Assembly (NCBI GenBank): GCA_905198295.1
Contig: CAJKBW010000008.1
Span: forward strand, 1-49,661
Direction of reading: 5' to 3'
DNA length: 49,661 nt
Origin: an uncultured Oscillospiraceae bacterium
Lineage (GTDB): Bacteria; Bacillota; Clostridia; Oscillospirales; Acutalibacteraceae
The notes beneath the pieces are model-generated. The model worked only from the letters and a program-made list of their open reading frames with translations. It made no database searches and was not told the DNA's origin. The position numbers and the translations under genes were made by a program. Shown here in pieces: positions 7,387 to 15,109 of the stretch. The first letter of the stretch is position 1. Every line of letters starts with the position of its first letter.

Positions 7387-10300
7387 GTGATTTGGATGAG
7401 GGAAAAGAAAAACAAAAACATCAATCCGGAGCCGAACAGCCAGCCAGCTACGCAGCCCGTCAAGACCAAAAAGGGAAAAAAGCGGGCGGTGCTGATCCTG
7501 GTTCTTGCGGCGGTTGTGCTGCTGGCGGTGTTTGTGGCGCTGCCGCTGTTCAACTGGTTCGGACCGGGACGGGCGGAATCGTCGTCGGCTTTTTACACCC
7601 GGATTGCGGAAAATTATCCGGAGGTGACCTTCGACGAAGAAGAAGGCCTGCTGTTTGTCAATAACGAGCTGGTTGTGATGACCGCAGCCGATGCGGACCG
7701 TGCGGATGCGGAAGCGCTCGCCGCCTCGTATGACGCGCAGATCGCGGACGCGATGGAGGACATCGGCGTATACCGGCTGCGTTTCAACAAGAATATGACC
7801 CTCAGTGAGCTGGAGCGAGCGCAGACCAAGCTGAAAAAGGAAGCTCTTGTCGAGGAGGTACATATCAATACTGCGCTGGATGTGACCGGAGATGCCGAGG
7901 AAGGGGAAATCGAGAAAAAGGATCCGGTTTATCCGGAAGATCCGTGGAACGGGGCTTCATGGAATATGGATGTCCCCCGTGGCGAGAACTGGGGGATGGA
8001 AGCCATCCATGCGCCGGCAGCCTGGGGTTATCTGTCTGAGCTGAGTGAAGTCAATGTCGGGCTGATTGATACAATGGTGAATAACCAGCATGAGGATATC
8101 GAGGCAAAAACTTATGTCGCGGCGGAGAATTCCAGCGGCAAAGAGACGGTACAGGAGATCACCACCTCGAATGCCGCCCCCGGCGATCATGGTACCCACG
8201 TGGCGGGGACCATCGGTGCGTCCTGGAACAAGACGGGCGTCACTGGTGTGATGGGAGACAAAGGCAATCTGTACTACTGCCTCGGCAATACATCCGGCGG
8301 CTATTATACGCCGTATGAATACCTGCGTGCCATCAAGGCACTGGTCGACCGCAATGTGCGGGCGATCAATATCAGCCAGAATACCGGCCGTACCCTGTGC
8401 TATGCGGCCAGCCAAGGAAATGAAAAAGCGATCAAGCAACTGCAAACGAGTGCTGACACGATGGAAAGCGGCCTCAAGCGGCTTATCGAAGCCAATAACG
8501 AAAAAAAGCGCCCGGATTTTGTCCTTTGCATGGCTGCCGGGAATGTGAACAGCATCAAATATTATAAGTCGATTTTCGGCGAATACGGCTACCGTGACTA
8601 TGAACTGTGGCCGTGGGAGTACGGAGGCGGCGAAAGCGGCGGCGCACTGGCCAAGTATAATAACTTCATCAATCTGATCGATGATAAAGCGGTTAAAGAC
8701 CGGATCATCGTCGTGGGTTCGATCGGCATCAACGCCAAAAATTCCACGGACAGCGAAACCCGGTACAGTTATTCGACATTTTCCAATGTCGGTGACCGTG
8801 TGGATGTCGTGGCACCGGGCGAGGATATATACAGCTCGGTGGTGTCGGGGTATTCGCTCATGAGCGGCACATCAATGGCCGCACCGCACGCCACCGGTGT
8901 GGCGGGTCTGCTTTTTGCCGCAAATCCCGACCTGACTGGTCCGCAGGTCAAGCAGCTGATGATCGCCTCAACATCCGGCCGGTTTTACTACGAGGATGGC
9001 AGCAGCGGTTTGATCAATGCGGAGAAAGCGGTCGTCAGCGGGCTGCAGACCGAAAAGAAATCGGTCTCCTCGGTGATCAACAACCAGACCAATAGTGGTC
9101 TGGATCTGTGCTTTGTGGTGGATACCACCGGTTCGATGAAGGACGATATCGATAACGCCAAGGAAAATATGAGCAAAATCCTGGCCCAGCTCTCGGAAAA
9201 GAGCGCGGGCTACCGCGTGGCACTGATCGATTACCGGGATTTTCCGGATCGTTCCGGCAGCGATAAGGATTATGCGGCACGGATCCAGCTGAAATTTTCG
9301 GATAACGCGGATACCATCACCCGGGCGATCAATGGACTGACCCTCGGCGATGGCGGCGATAACGCGGAGACAGTGTATTCCGCGCTCATGAAGGCGGTGG
9401 AGCTGGATTGGAATCCGGCTTCCCAGAAGGTTATCATTGTGCTGGGTGATGCCCCGCCGCTGGATCCGGAACCGAATACCAAATATACCCTTGATGAGGT
9501 GATCGCCGCGCTGTATAACGCGGATTTGGCGATCGATATGGAAAACTCCGACCATCGGGTGCTCGGTGATGCTGAAGACAGCGCCATTACGGTGTATTCG
9601 ATCGGCACCAGCGCCAGTGATTCTGCGGCGGACTATTTCACCCAGATCGCGGAGCAGACCGGCGGCGCGTATACCGGGGTGGACGACGCGTCGAAGGTTT
9701 CCGATGCCATTATGGACTCCATTGACCAAATTGAGATGAAGCCGGTCGGCAATGCCACCGTGTCTTTCGGTGAGGATTGCACCGGAGAGATGGTCGAGGT
9801 CTACCGGGATGGTGTGTATCAGTTCGAGGTTCGTGCCGATGAAAACGGCAGTGCCCGGCTGGAGGATATGGAACTCGGTGATTACGACTGGCAGATTACG
9901 CGGTTGGGCAAACGCGGCGGCTTTGAAATCGAAAGTGCCAAGCGCTGGGCCAATGCCACCCACGATGACAGCTGGTATTCCTTTGCATTGGCGATCTGGT
10001 ACCGGCATCGGGTTGAGCTCATCGGCGGCGCTGTGCTGGCAGTTGTGGTGCTCATTGTACTGATTGTTGTCGTGAAAAAGATAAAGAAGTATTGTCGGAA
10101 GAGGGCTGCCGTTAAGGCGGAAGCCGTGAAAGAACGTCAGGAAGCGGCAGAGACGGCTGTTCCTTTGGATCCGCCGTCACCCGCCGCACCCGCACCGACA
10201 CCTGAGTCACCCGCATCATCGCCCGCGGCACCCGTATCGTCGCTCGACGTACCCACATCGGCACCTGCGTCACCTATGCCGACATCCGCGGCGTCCGCAA

Positions 10301-10392
10301 CTAAATCGTCCTATACCTGCCCTGCCTGCGGGGCGGTATTTGACCGGCCGCATGCGTTCTGTACCAAATGCGGAACCAAGATGCAGCCCTGA
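7387..10392 (+). CDS. Membrane protein: S8 subtilisin-like protease + VWA domain + cytoplasmic zinc ribbon
   Basis: A 1001-residue multi-domain protein. Its order is: Lys-rich cytoplasmic tail; membrane helix (about 34-56); pro-region; S8 peptidase with Asp228 (GLIDT), His271 (DHGTHVAGT), oxyanion Asn386 (AAGN) and Ser496 (SGTSMAAPH); VWA domain (about 571-780) with MIDAS Asp579-x-Thr581-x-Ser583 (DTTGSM); a short beta-rich segment; second membrane helix (about 877-897); a Pro/Ser/Ala-rich linker; and a C-terminal zinc ribbon (Cys978, 981, 992, 995). The predicted topology puts the protease and VWA outside, with both tails inside. All catalytic residues are present. The GTG at 7387 lies 4 bp after GGAGG; an ATG at 7396 is the alternative. 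The substrate is unknown. The fusion suggests an extracellular ligand-sensing or adhesive protease able to signal inward. Confidence 0.88.
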   Translation: MIWMREKKNKNINPEPNSQPATQPVKTKKGKKRAVLILVLAAVVLLAVFVALPLFNWFGPGRAESSSAFYTRIAENYPEVTFDEEEGLLFVNNELVVMTAADADRADAEALAASYDAQIADAMEDIGVYRLRFNKNMTLSELERAQTKLKKEALVEEVHINTALDVTGDAEEGEIEKKDPVYPEDPWNGASWNMDVPRGENWGMEAIHAPAAWGYLSELSEVNVGLIDTMVNNQHEDIEAKTYVAAENSSGKETVQEITTSNAAPGDHGTHVAGTIGASWNKTGVTGVMGDKGNLYYCLGNTSGGYYTPYEYLRAIKALVDRNVRAINISQNTGRTLCYAASQGNEKAIKQLQTSADTMESGLKRLIEANNEKKRPDFVLCMAAGNVNSIKYYKSIFGEYGYRDYELWPWEYGGGESGGALAKYNNFINLIDDKAVKDRIIVVGSIGINAKNSTDSETRYSYSTFSNVGDRVDVVAPGEDIYSSVVSGYSLMSGTSMAAPHATGVAGLLFAANPDLTGPQVKQLMIASTSGRFYYEDGSSGLINAEKAVVSGLQTEKKSVSSVINNQTNSGLDLCFVVDTTGSMKDDIDNAKENMSKILAQLSEKSAGYRVALIDYRDFPDRSGSDKDYAARIQLKFSDNADTITRAINGLTLGDGGDNAETVYSALMKAVELDWNPASQKVIIVLGDAPPLDPEPNTKYTLDEVIAALYNADLAIDMENSDHRVLGDAEDSAITVYSIGTSASDSAADYFTQIAEQTGGAYTGVDDASKVSDAIMDSIDQIEMKPVGNATVSFGEDCTGEMVEVYRDGVYQFEVRADENGSARLEDMELGDYDWQITRLGKRGGFEIESAKRWANATHDDSWYSFALAIWYRHRVELIGGAVLAVVVLIVLIVVVKKIKKYCRKRAAVKAEAVKERQEAAETAVPLDPPSPAAPAPTPESPASSPAAPVSSLDVPTSAPASPMPTSAASATKSSYTCPACGAVFDRPHAFCTKCGTKMQP

Positions 10393-10413
10393 ACAGAAAA
10401 GAGGAAACCAGAA

Positions 10414-11085
10414 GTGGTCAAAGCGGTTTTTGTCGATTACACCGGTACCGTCGTAAAGGAAGGCGGTCCGGAAATGGAAGAAGTGGTTGCGCGCATCTGC
10501 CGCGGCAGCGATCTGCATGATCCGCAGCAGGCTGTGGCTCTGTGGTGGTCGCTGGTCAAACAGTACGAAGAAAGCTGCTGCGGGGAAACGTATATGACCG
10601 AGGATGCCATTGTGGATCGTATTCTTGGCGAGCTGGAAAAGCGCATCGGCCTGCGGGAGAATGCGCAGGAGCTGCACGAACTCATCCGCGGCTTTTGGGT
10701 GAATGCGCCGTTATTTGCAGATGCAGGTGCGTTTTTTGCCCACTGTCCGCTGCCGATCTACCTGCTGAGCAATAACGGGGCGGAGTACGTCGGGCAGTCT
10801 ATGCGGAATAAAGATCTGCATCCGTCGGGCATCGTGTGTGCGGACATGGTGCGCGCGTATAAGCCGCACCGGGCGATATTCGATAAAGCGCTGGAGCTCA
10901 GCGGCTGTCGGCCGGAAGAGGCTGTGCATATCGGCGATTCGTATACGTCGGATGTGCAGGGCGCGCGGACGGCCGGAATACGGCCGATCCTGGTGCAGCG
11001 AAAGACCGGCAAGACCTACGCGGATATCGCCGTTGTCAGGGACCTTACCGAAGCACTGTCGCTTTTGGCGCAGCAGCAAGAATAA
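10414..11085 (+). CDS. HAD-superfamily hydrolase
   Basis: A 223-residue cytoplasmic hydrolase with a GTG start at 10414, 21 bp after the protease gene. HAD motifs: nucleophile Asp8 in VDYTGTVV, motif II in YLLSNNG, Lys in RAYKPH, and acidic motif IV in HIGDSYTSDVQGA. The helical cap lies between motifs I and II. The residue two after the nucleophile, normally the general acid Asp in phosphatases (DxD), is Thr here (DYT). That variant is seen in non-phosphatase HAD members, so the reaction is uncertain. Probably co-transcribed with the preceding gene. Confidence 0.85.
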   Translation: MVKAVFVDYTGTVVKEGGPEMEEVVARICRGSDLHDPQQAVALWWSLVKQYEESCCGETYMTEDAIVDRILGELEKRIGLRENAQELHELIRGFWVNAPLFADAGAFFAHCPLPIYLLSNNGAEYVGQSMRNKDLHPSGIVCADMVRAYKPHRAIFDKALELSGCRPEEAVHIGDSYTSDVQGARTAGIRPILVQRKTGKTYADIAVVRDLTEALSLLAQQQE

Positions 11086-11094
11086 CAAGCTTAA

Positions 11095-11132
11095 AAAGAA
11101 AGCCGCCAGGTCATCGCCCGGCGGCTTTCTTT
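11095..11132. terminator. Bidirectional intrinsic terminator
   Basis: AAAGAAAGCCGCC (11095-11107) pairs with GGCGGCTTTCTTT (11120-11132). A-rich and T-rich flanks let it serve both the HAD gene (plus) and cysK (minus), whose stop codon overlaps its right arm. Confidence 0.85.
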
Positions 11133-12063
11133 ATTCTTCAAATAGTGGGGTGGATAAATAACGGTCCCCGGTGTCCGGCAGCAGCACGACAATGGTTTTG
11201 CCGCGGCTTTGCGGCCGCTTGGCGATTTCCATGGCGGCCCAAAGCGCCGCGCCGGAGGAGATGCCGACGAGTATGCCCTCGCGGCGGGCAATTTCCCTTC
11301 CGGCGGCGAAAGCATCTTCGTTGCCTACCCGGATTACTTCGTCGTAAATTCCGGTGTTGAGCACCTCCGGGACAAAGCCTGCGCCGATACCCTGTATTTT
11401 GTGCGGACCCGGGGCGCCGCCGGAGAGTACCGGCGAATCAGCCGGCTCAACCGCCGCGATGCGGACGGCAGGATTGCGCTCCTTGAGGTATTCGCCCACG
11501 CCGGTAATGGTGCCGCCGGTGCCGACGCCGGCCACGAAAATATCTACTCGCCCGTCGGTGTCTGACCAGATTTCCGGTCCGGTGGTTTTACGGTGGATCT
11601 GTGGGTTTGCGGGATTGCGGAACTGCCCGGGGATAAAGCTGTCCGGGATTTCCTGTGCCAGTTCCTCCGCCTTGGCGATGGCACCCTTCATGCCCTTGGC
11701 CCCTTCGGTCAGTACCAGCTCGGCACCATAAGCCTGCATCAGCCGGCGCCGTTCCACCGACATGGTTTCCGGCATCGTGATGATCAGGCGGTAGCCTTTT
11801 GCCGCAGCAATCGCTGCCAGCCCGATACCGGTGTTGCCGCTGGTCGGCTCAATAATGACCGCGCCGGGCCGCAGCGCGCCGCTCGCCTCGGCGTCTTCGA
11901 TCATCGCCCTGGCAATGCGGTCCTTGACGCTGCCCGCCGGATTGAAATATTCCAGTTTGGCCAGCAGCGTGGCCTCCAGCCCGTGTTCTTTTTCCAGCCG
12001 TGTCAGCTCCAGCAGAGGGGTTTTGCCCACCAGCTCCGCAGCAGAAGTATAAATGTGACGCAT
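11131..12063 (-). CDS. cysK: Cysteine synthase A (O-acetylserine sulfhydrylase)
   Basis: A 310-residue PLP enzyme making cysteine from O-acetylserine and sulfide. The Schiff-base lysine is in NPAGSVKDRIA (about residue 47). The substrate loop is EPTSGNTGIGLA, the PLP phosphate loop GVGTGGTITGVGEYL, and the C-terminal GISSGAA is typical. It starts 7 bp after the metY stop behind GAAAGGATG, so it is co-transcribed with metY and shares its upstream control region. The C-terminus ends LSTPLFEE. Confidence 0.95.
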   Translation of the reverse strand: MRHIYTSAAELVGKTPLLELTRLEKEHGLEATLLAKLEYFNPAGSVKDRIARAMIEDAEASGALRPGAVIIEPTSGNTGIGLAAIAAAKGYRLIITMPETMSVERRRLMQAYGAELVLTEGAKGMKGAIAKAEELAQEIPDSFIPGQFRNPANPQIHRKTTGPEIWSDTDGRVDIFVAGVGTGGTITGVGEYLKERNPAVRIAAVEPADSPVLSGGAPGPHKIQGIGAGFVPEVLNTGIYDEVIRVGNEDAFAAGREIARREGILVGISSGAALWAAMEIAKRPQSRGKTIVVLLPDTGDRYLSTPLFEE

Positions 12064-12069
12064 AGTTTG

Positions 12070-13368
12070 TCATCCTTTCTCGTGGATTGCGGCGAATCCG
12101 TGCTCCAGGTCCGCCAAGATGTCGTCGATGTGTTCTGTGCCGATGGAAAGCCGGATGGTGTTCGGCAGGATACCTGCCGCCCGCTGGGCCGCTTCGCTGA
12201 GCTGTGCATGGGTAGTGGTGGCGGGATGGATCACCAGCGACTTGACGTCGGCCACATTGGCCAACAGGGAGAACAGCTCCAGTGAATCGATGAACTTTTG
12301 AGCCTGTGCGGCACCGCCTTTGACCGTGAAGGTGAAGATGGAGGCCCCGCCGTGCGGAAAATATTTTGTATACAGCGCATGATCGGGATGGTCGGGCAGC
12401 GCGGGATGATTGACCTGCTCCACCAGCGGATGCGCTGTCAGATAGTCCACCACCTTCCGTGCGTTTTCCACATGCCGTTCCAGGCGAAGCGACAGCGTTT
12501 CCAGCCCCTGCAGCAGCAGGAAAGCATTGAGCGGGGACAGGCAGGCACCGGTATCCCGCAGAAGAATGGCACGGATATAGGTTACGAACGCCGCCGGCCC
12601 GGCTGCCTTGGTGAACGATACGCCGTGGTAGCTGGGATTCGGCTCGGACAGGTGGGGAAATTTCCCCGAGCCCGCCCAGTCGAACCGGCCGCTGTCCACG
12701 ATGATCCCGCCGAGGGAAGTGCCGTGCCCGCCGATGAATTTGGTGGCCGAATGCACCACAATGTCTGCACCGTGTTCGATCGGACGGATCAGATAGGGGG
12801 TGCCGAAGGTGTTGTCGATCACCAGCGGAATACCATGCCGATGGGCGACAGCGGCGAGCGCTTCGATGTCCGGGATATCCGCATTCGGGTTGCCCAGTGT
12901 TTCCAGATACAGCGCCTTGGTGTTTGGCCGGATGGCGGCTTCCGCCTGGGCGGGATCGTGGACGTTGACAAAGGTGGTGTCCACCCCAAAGGCGCGCAGC
13001 GTGGTATCCAACAGGTTGTAGCTGCCGCCGTAAATGGTATTCTGGGAGACGATATGATCGCCCGCGCGCGCCAGTGCCTGAATCGTGTAGGTGATCGCCG
13101 CAGCGCCCGAAGCAACCGCCAGTCCGGCGGCGCCGCCCTCCAGAGCTGCCACGCGTTCCTCCAGCACCGCCTGGGTGGGGTTGGTCAGCCGGCCATAGGT
13201 GTTGCCGCCCTCGGCAAGTCCGAACCGGGCAGCCGCCTGTGCGCAGTCCGCAAATACGTAAGAGGTCGTCTGATAAATCGGTACCGCACGGGCATCGGTG
13301 GCGCTGTCCGGCTTTTCCTGGCCGACGTGCAGCTGTAACGTCTCAAACCGGTAATTTTTGCTGTTCAT
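12070..13368 (-). CDS. metY: O-acetylhomoserine sulfhydrylase (aminocarboxypropyltransferase)
   Basis: A 432-residue Cys/Met-metabolism PLP enzyme that makes homocysteine (or cysteine) from O-acetyl-homoserine/serine and sulfide. The PLP lysine is in VVHSATKFIGGHGTSLGG. QTTSYVF, LEGGAAGLAVASGAAA and VDTTFVNVHDP match MetY rather than the shorter MetB/MetC enzymes. The length fits MetY. Ribosome site GAAAGGAAAG lies 21 bp after the stop of a 31-codon leader ORF. Promoter and operator candidates are at 13497-13560, and the likely controller is the neighbouring Rrf2 protein. Confidence 0.94.
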   Translation of the reverse strand: MNSKNYRFETLQLHVGQEKPDSATDARAVPIYQTTSYVFADCAQAAARFGLAEGGNTYGRLTNPTQAVLEERVAALEGGAAGLAVASGAAAITYTIQALARAGDHIVSQNTIYGGSYNLLDTTLRAFGVDTTFVNVHDPAQAEAAIRPNTKALYLETLGNPNADIPDIEALAAVAHRHGIPLVIDNTFGTPYLIRPIEHGADIVVHSATKFIGGHGTSLGGIIVDSGRFDWAGSGKFPHLSEPNPSYHGVSFTKAAGPAAFVTYIRAILLRDTGACLSPLNAFLLLQGLETLSLRLERHVENARKVVDYLTAHPLVEQVNHPALPDHPDHALYTKYFPHGGASIFTFTVKGGAAQAQKFIDSLELFSLLANVADVKSLVIHPATTTHAQLSEAAQRAAGILPNTIRLSIGTEHIDDILADLEHGFAAIHEKG

Positions 13369-13389
13369 GCGAATCTTTCCTTTCTATTT

Positions 13390-13485
13390 TTAAGAAATAT
13401 ACGGGGGAATATGCGGCGGATTGTGCCGGCACATTCGTCCCTGCCGGAAATTTTCGCGCACCAGCTTTTCAAAGCATCGACTCAT
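13390..13485 (-). CDS. 31-codon leader ORF upstream of metY
   Basis: An ATG at 13485 sits 8 bp after a strong ribosome site (GGGAGG), and the frame runs to TAA at 13390-13392, 21 bp before metY. The peptide starts MSRCFEKLVRENFRQG, holds two Cys codons (positions 4 and 19) and five Arg, and ends in a Pro-rich tail. It lies wholly inside the metY leader, downstream of the promoter. Too short for usual gene callers. Position and ribosome site suggest a translated leader peptide that couples or senses cysteine/arginine supply, but I know no established family. Confidence 0.55.
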   Translation of the reverse strand: MSRCFEKLVRENFRQGRMCRHNPPHIPPYIS

Positions 13486-13496
13486 GCGAACAACCT

Positions 13497-13531
13497 CCCT
13501 ATAAACCTTGTTTGTTTGTAGGTTTATAGGG
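13497..13531. promoter_or_regulatory. 11-bp perfect inverted repeat, Rrf2/CymR-type operator candidate
   Basis: CCCTATAAACC (13497-13507) and GGTTTATAGGG (13521-13531) form perfect arms around 13 bp. The right arm touches the metY -10 and covers the expected start point near 13525. The left arm borders the ribosome site of the leader ORF. CAAGGTTTATAGGG, read on the minus strand, nearly repeats CAAGGTTTATGGGT in the rrf2 promoter (14896-14909). The arms could alternatively form an RNA hairpin that occludes the leader ribosome site. Confidence 0.6.
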
Positions 13532-13560
13532 ATTTTACCATGAAATACCTACTTTGTCAA
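13532..13560 (-). promoter_or_regulatory. Sigma-A promoter of the leader ORF-metY-cysK operon
   Basis: On the minus strand: TTGACA (13560-13555), a 17-bp spacer ending TGG, and TAAAAT (13537-13532). Near-consensus with an extended -10. The spacer contains GTAGGT and the downstream arm contains ACCTAC, further elements resembling sulfur-regulator boxes of Firmicutes. Confidence 0.8.
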
Positions 13561-13590
13561 TAGGAAAATGAAAAACAACCAAAATGCAGG

Positions 13591-13618
13591 CAGCGGCACC
13601 CCACAGGAGGTGCCGCTG
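13591..13618 (-). terminator. Hairpin terminator after the nucleotidyltransferase gene
   Basis: CAGCGGCACC (13591-13600) pairs with GGTGCCGCTG (13609-13618). On the minus strand it is followed by interrupted T runs (CATTTTGGTTGTTTTT). It separates the rrf2-nucleotidyltransferase unit from the metY promoter. Confidence 0.65.
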
Positions 13619-13628
13619 TGCAAAAGGG

Positions 13629-14405
13629 TTATCCGGAGTGCCAGGACGCCGTAAGAGCGGGCATCATGTCTGCAAAAAAACGCTGTGCTGCCGGAATGCC
13701 GGCGGAAAAAGGATTGCCGGTACGGTAATGCTCGAGCGCCGCGGCGATCATCGGGACGTAGACCGCGGGCAGGTTTTGCAGCGCCCAGCGGCCGCACTGC
13801 TCCTTGGAAAGCACCCGCTTTTCCTGCTGATAGGCGAGCACACGGCATAGGTTGAGCACGCCATAGGCCGGGTTTTCCGCGAGATGCGCGCCGGCATCCT
13901 GCAGGTCGGTCAGAAGACTGTCCCGATAAGCGGTTTCCGGAACCGGGCCGAATACTTCACCGATGGCCCGGCCGCACAGCGGAAAGCCTGCTGCCCACAG
14001 TACCGTGCAGTGCGCTGCCAGATCTTTGTCAGTGCCGTGCATTTGCCGGCAGAAGGCCTCTGTATCTGTGCGGCAGGCCGTCCTGTGTGCAGGCGAATAA
14101 TGCAGAACGAAAGGGGTGGGGTAGACAAAGGGACGGCAGTCGCGCGTGAGCATGACGCTCATCTCGATTCCCTTCGGAGGCGCGTCGCCTTCCAGTGCCA
14201 GCAGCCCTTCGATCAGCTGTACTTTTTCGGCAAGCTCCGGCGGCTCATCGACTGCGGCCAGCAGGTCGATGTCGCCGGTATCCCAGTGAAAGCAGCCGAA
14301 CGCCAGTGAACCGTGCACGTACAGACCCGCCAGATGGCTCCCAAAGACGTGCGTAAACAGCGCCGTCAGCCGCGGCAGCAGCACCTGTATCCTCTCGTCA
14401 GTCAT
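13629..14405 (-). CDS. AadA-like nucleotidyltransferase
   Basis: A 258-residue protein of the aminoglycoside adenylyltransferase type. The nucleotidyltransferase core is LYVHGSLAFGCFHWDTGDID (GS motif and DxD metal site, about 38-57), followed by an AadA-like C-terminal helical domain (GEVFGPVP, NLCRVLAYQQEKRVLSKEQ). Relatives are often chromosomal in clostridia without proven resistance, so drug modification is only one possibility. Its ATG overlaps the rrf2 stop (ATGA), indicating translational coupling. I chose that ATG over an in-frame start 24 bp upstream inside rrf2. Confidence 0.85.
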   Translation of the reverse strand: MTDERIQVLLPRLTALFTHVFGSHLAGLYVHGSLAFGCFHWDTGDIDLLAAVDEPPELAEKVQLIEGLLALEGDAPPKGIEMSVMLTRDCRPFVYPTPFVLHYSPAHRTACRTDTEAFCRQMHGTDKDLAAHCTVLWAAGFPLCGRAIGEVFGPVPETAYRDSLLTDLQDAGAHLAENPAYGVLNLCRVLAYQQEKRVLSKEQCGRWALQNLPAVYVPMIAAALEHYRTGNPFSAGIPAAQRFFADMMPALTASWHSG

Positions 14406-14836
14406 ATGCAGTAGCTGTCTCCCCCGCACGCCGCGGTTTGGCCGGCCAGCTGGTCGAGGGTGATCCCTTCAAAATAATTGTCGATCAGCCGGTAAAGCTC
14501 CTGCCACATCGGCAGGGTCACGCAGGTTTCGCTGCGTGCACAGTTTTCGGCCCCTTTTTCCAGACAGGCCACCGGGGCGAGGGAGCCTTCGGTGGCTTTC
14601 AAGATGCTGCCCACCGTGTATGCGGCGGGCTGCCTTGCCAGCCGATAGCCGCCGCCCTTGCCGCGCAGCCCGACCACCAACCCCTGCTGAACCAGATTTT
14701 TCATGATCGCCTCAAGATATTTTTCCGAAATTTCCTGCCGCTGCGCGATGGCTTTCAGCGGCACAAACTCTTCATCCGCCCGCATGGCCAGATCGATCAT
14801 CACCCGCAGCGCGTAGCGCCCTTTGGTTGAAATCAT
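14402..14836 (-). CDS. Rrf2-family regulator with cysteine triad (CymR/IscR-like)
   Basis: About 144 residues. The winged-helix N-terminus STKGRYALRVMIDLA and wing GLRGKGGGYRLAR are typical of Rrf2. Three cysteines in ACLEKGAENCARSETCV are spaced Cys-x7-Cys-x5-Cys, close to the iron-sulfur ligands of IscR (x5, x5). CymR of Bacillus lacks this triad. Two more Cys sit near the C-terminus. It may therefore sense Fe-S or cysteine status. The ATG at 14836 gives the canonical start; a GTG at 14842 is better spaced from AAAGGA and possible. Location beside metY-cysK and a shared site motif suggest it controls both itself and the sulfur operon. Confidence 0.88.
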   Translation of the reverse strand: MISTKGRYALRVMIDLAMRADEEFVPLKAIAQRQEISEKYLEAIMKNLVQQGLVVGLRGKGGGYRLARQPAAYTVGSILKATEGSLAPVACLEKGAENCARSETCVTLPMWQELYRLIDNYFEGITLDQLAGQTAACGGDSYCI

Positions 14837-14886
14837 CGTCACGGCTTTCCCATCCTTTCACGGCGGCACTGCCGCCTGTTAAACAT

Positions 14887-14915
14887 AGTATACCGCAAGG
14901 TTTATGGGTTTTCAA
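14887..14915 (-). promoter_or_regulatory. rrf2 promoter with embedded operator candidate
   Basis: On the minus strand: TTGAAA (14915-14910), 17-bp spacer, TATACT (14892-14887). The spacer is almost filled by CAAGGTTTATGGGT (plus strand 14896-14909), which matches 12 of 14 bases of the metY operator arm. A regulator bound here would block polymerase, as expected for autorepression. Confidence 0.65.
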
Positions 14916-14995
14916 GCTGTATTCGGTGCGCGGCAGATTTTCGGTGAAATGGGCCGCATGCCGCGGGATTGGGTATCGCCAAAAATCGTTTTTCA

Positions 14996-15004
14996 TGGTA
15001 TACT
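14996..15004 (+). promoter_or_regulatory. Extended -10 promoter for the YhaO/YhaN-type operon
   Basis: TGGTATACT (14996-15004) is an extended -10. The -35 position holds only a poor match, so recognition probably rests on the TG extension. It lies about 105 bp upstream of the phosphoesterase start. Confidence 0.45.
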
Positions 15005-15109
15005 TTTTACAAAAAGTGAGTTTAGGCGGCAGCGGTGCCGCTTTATGAGGGGGCTGCTTCAAACGGCAGGGTTTCCCCGGTTTCTGTGAGAAAGGAATGG
15101 TTATCCTCT

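Noticed and set aside
12298..13338. A 346-codon plus-strand frame over metY
   Set aside because: Antisense of a PLP enzyme with complete motifs.
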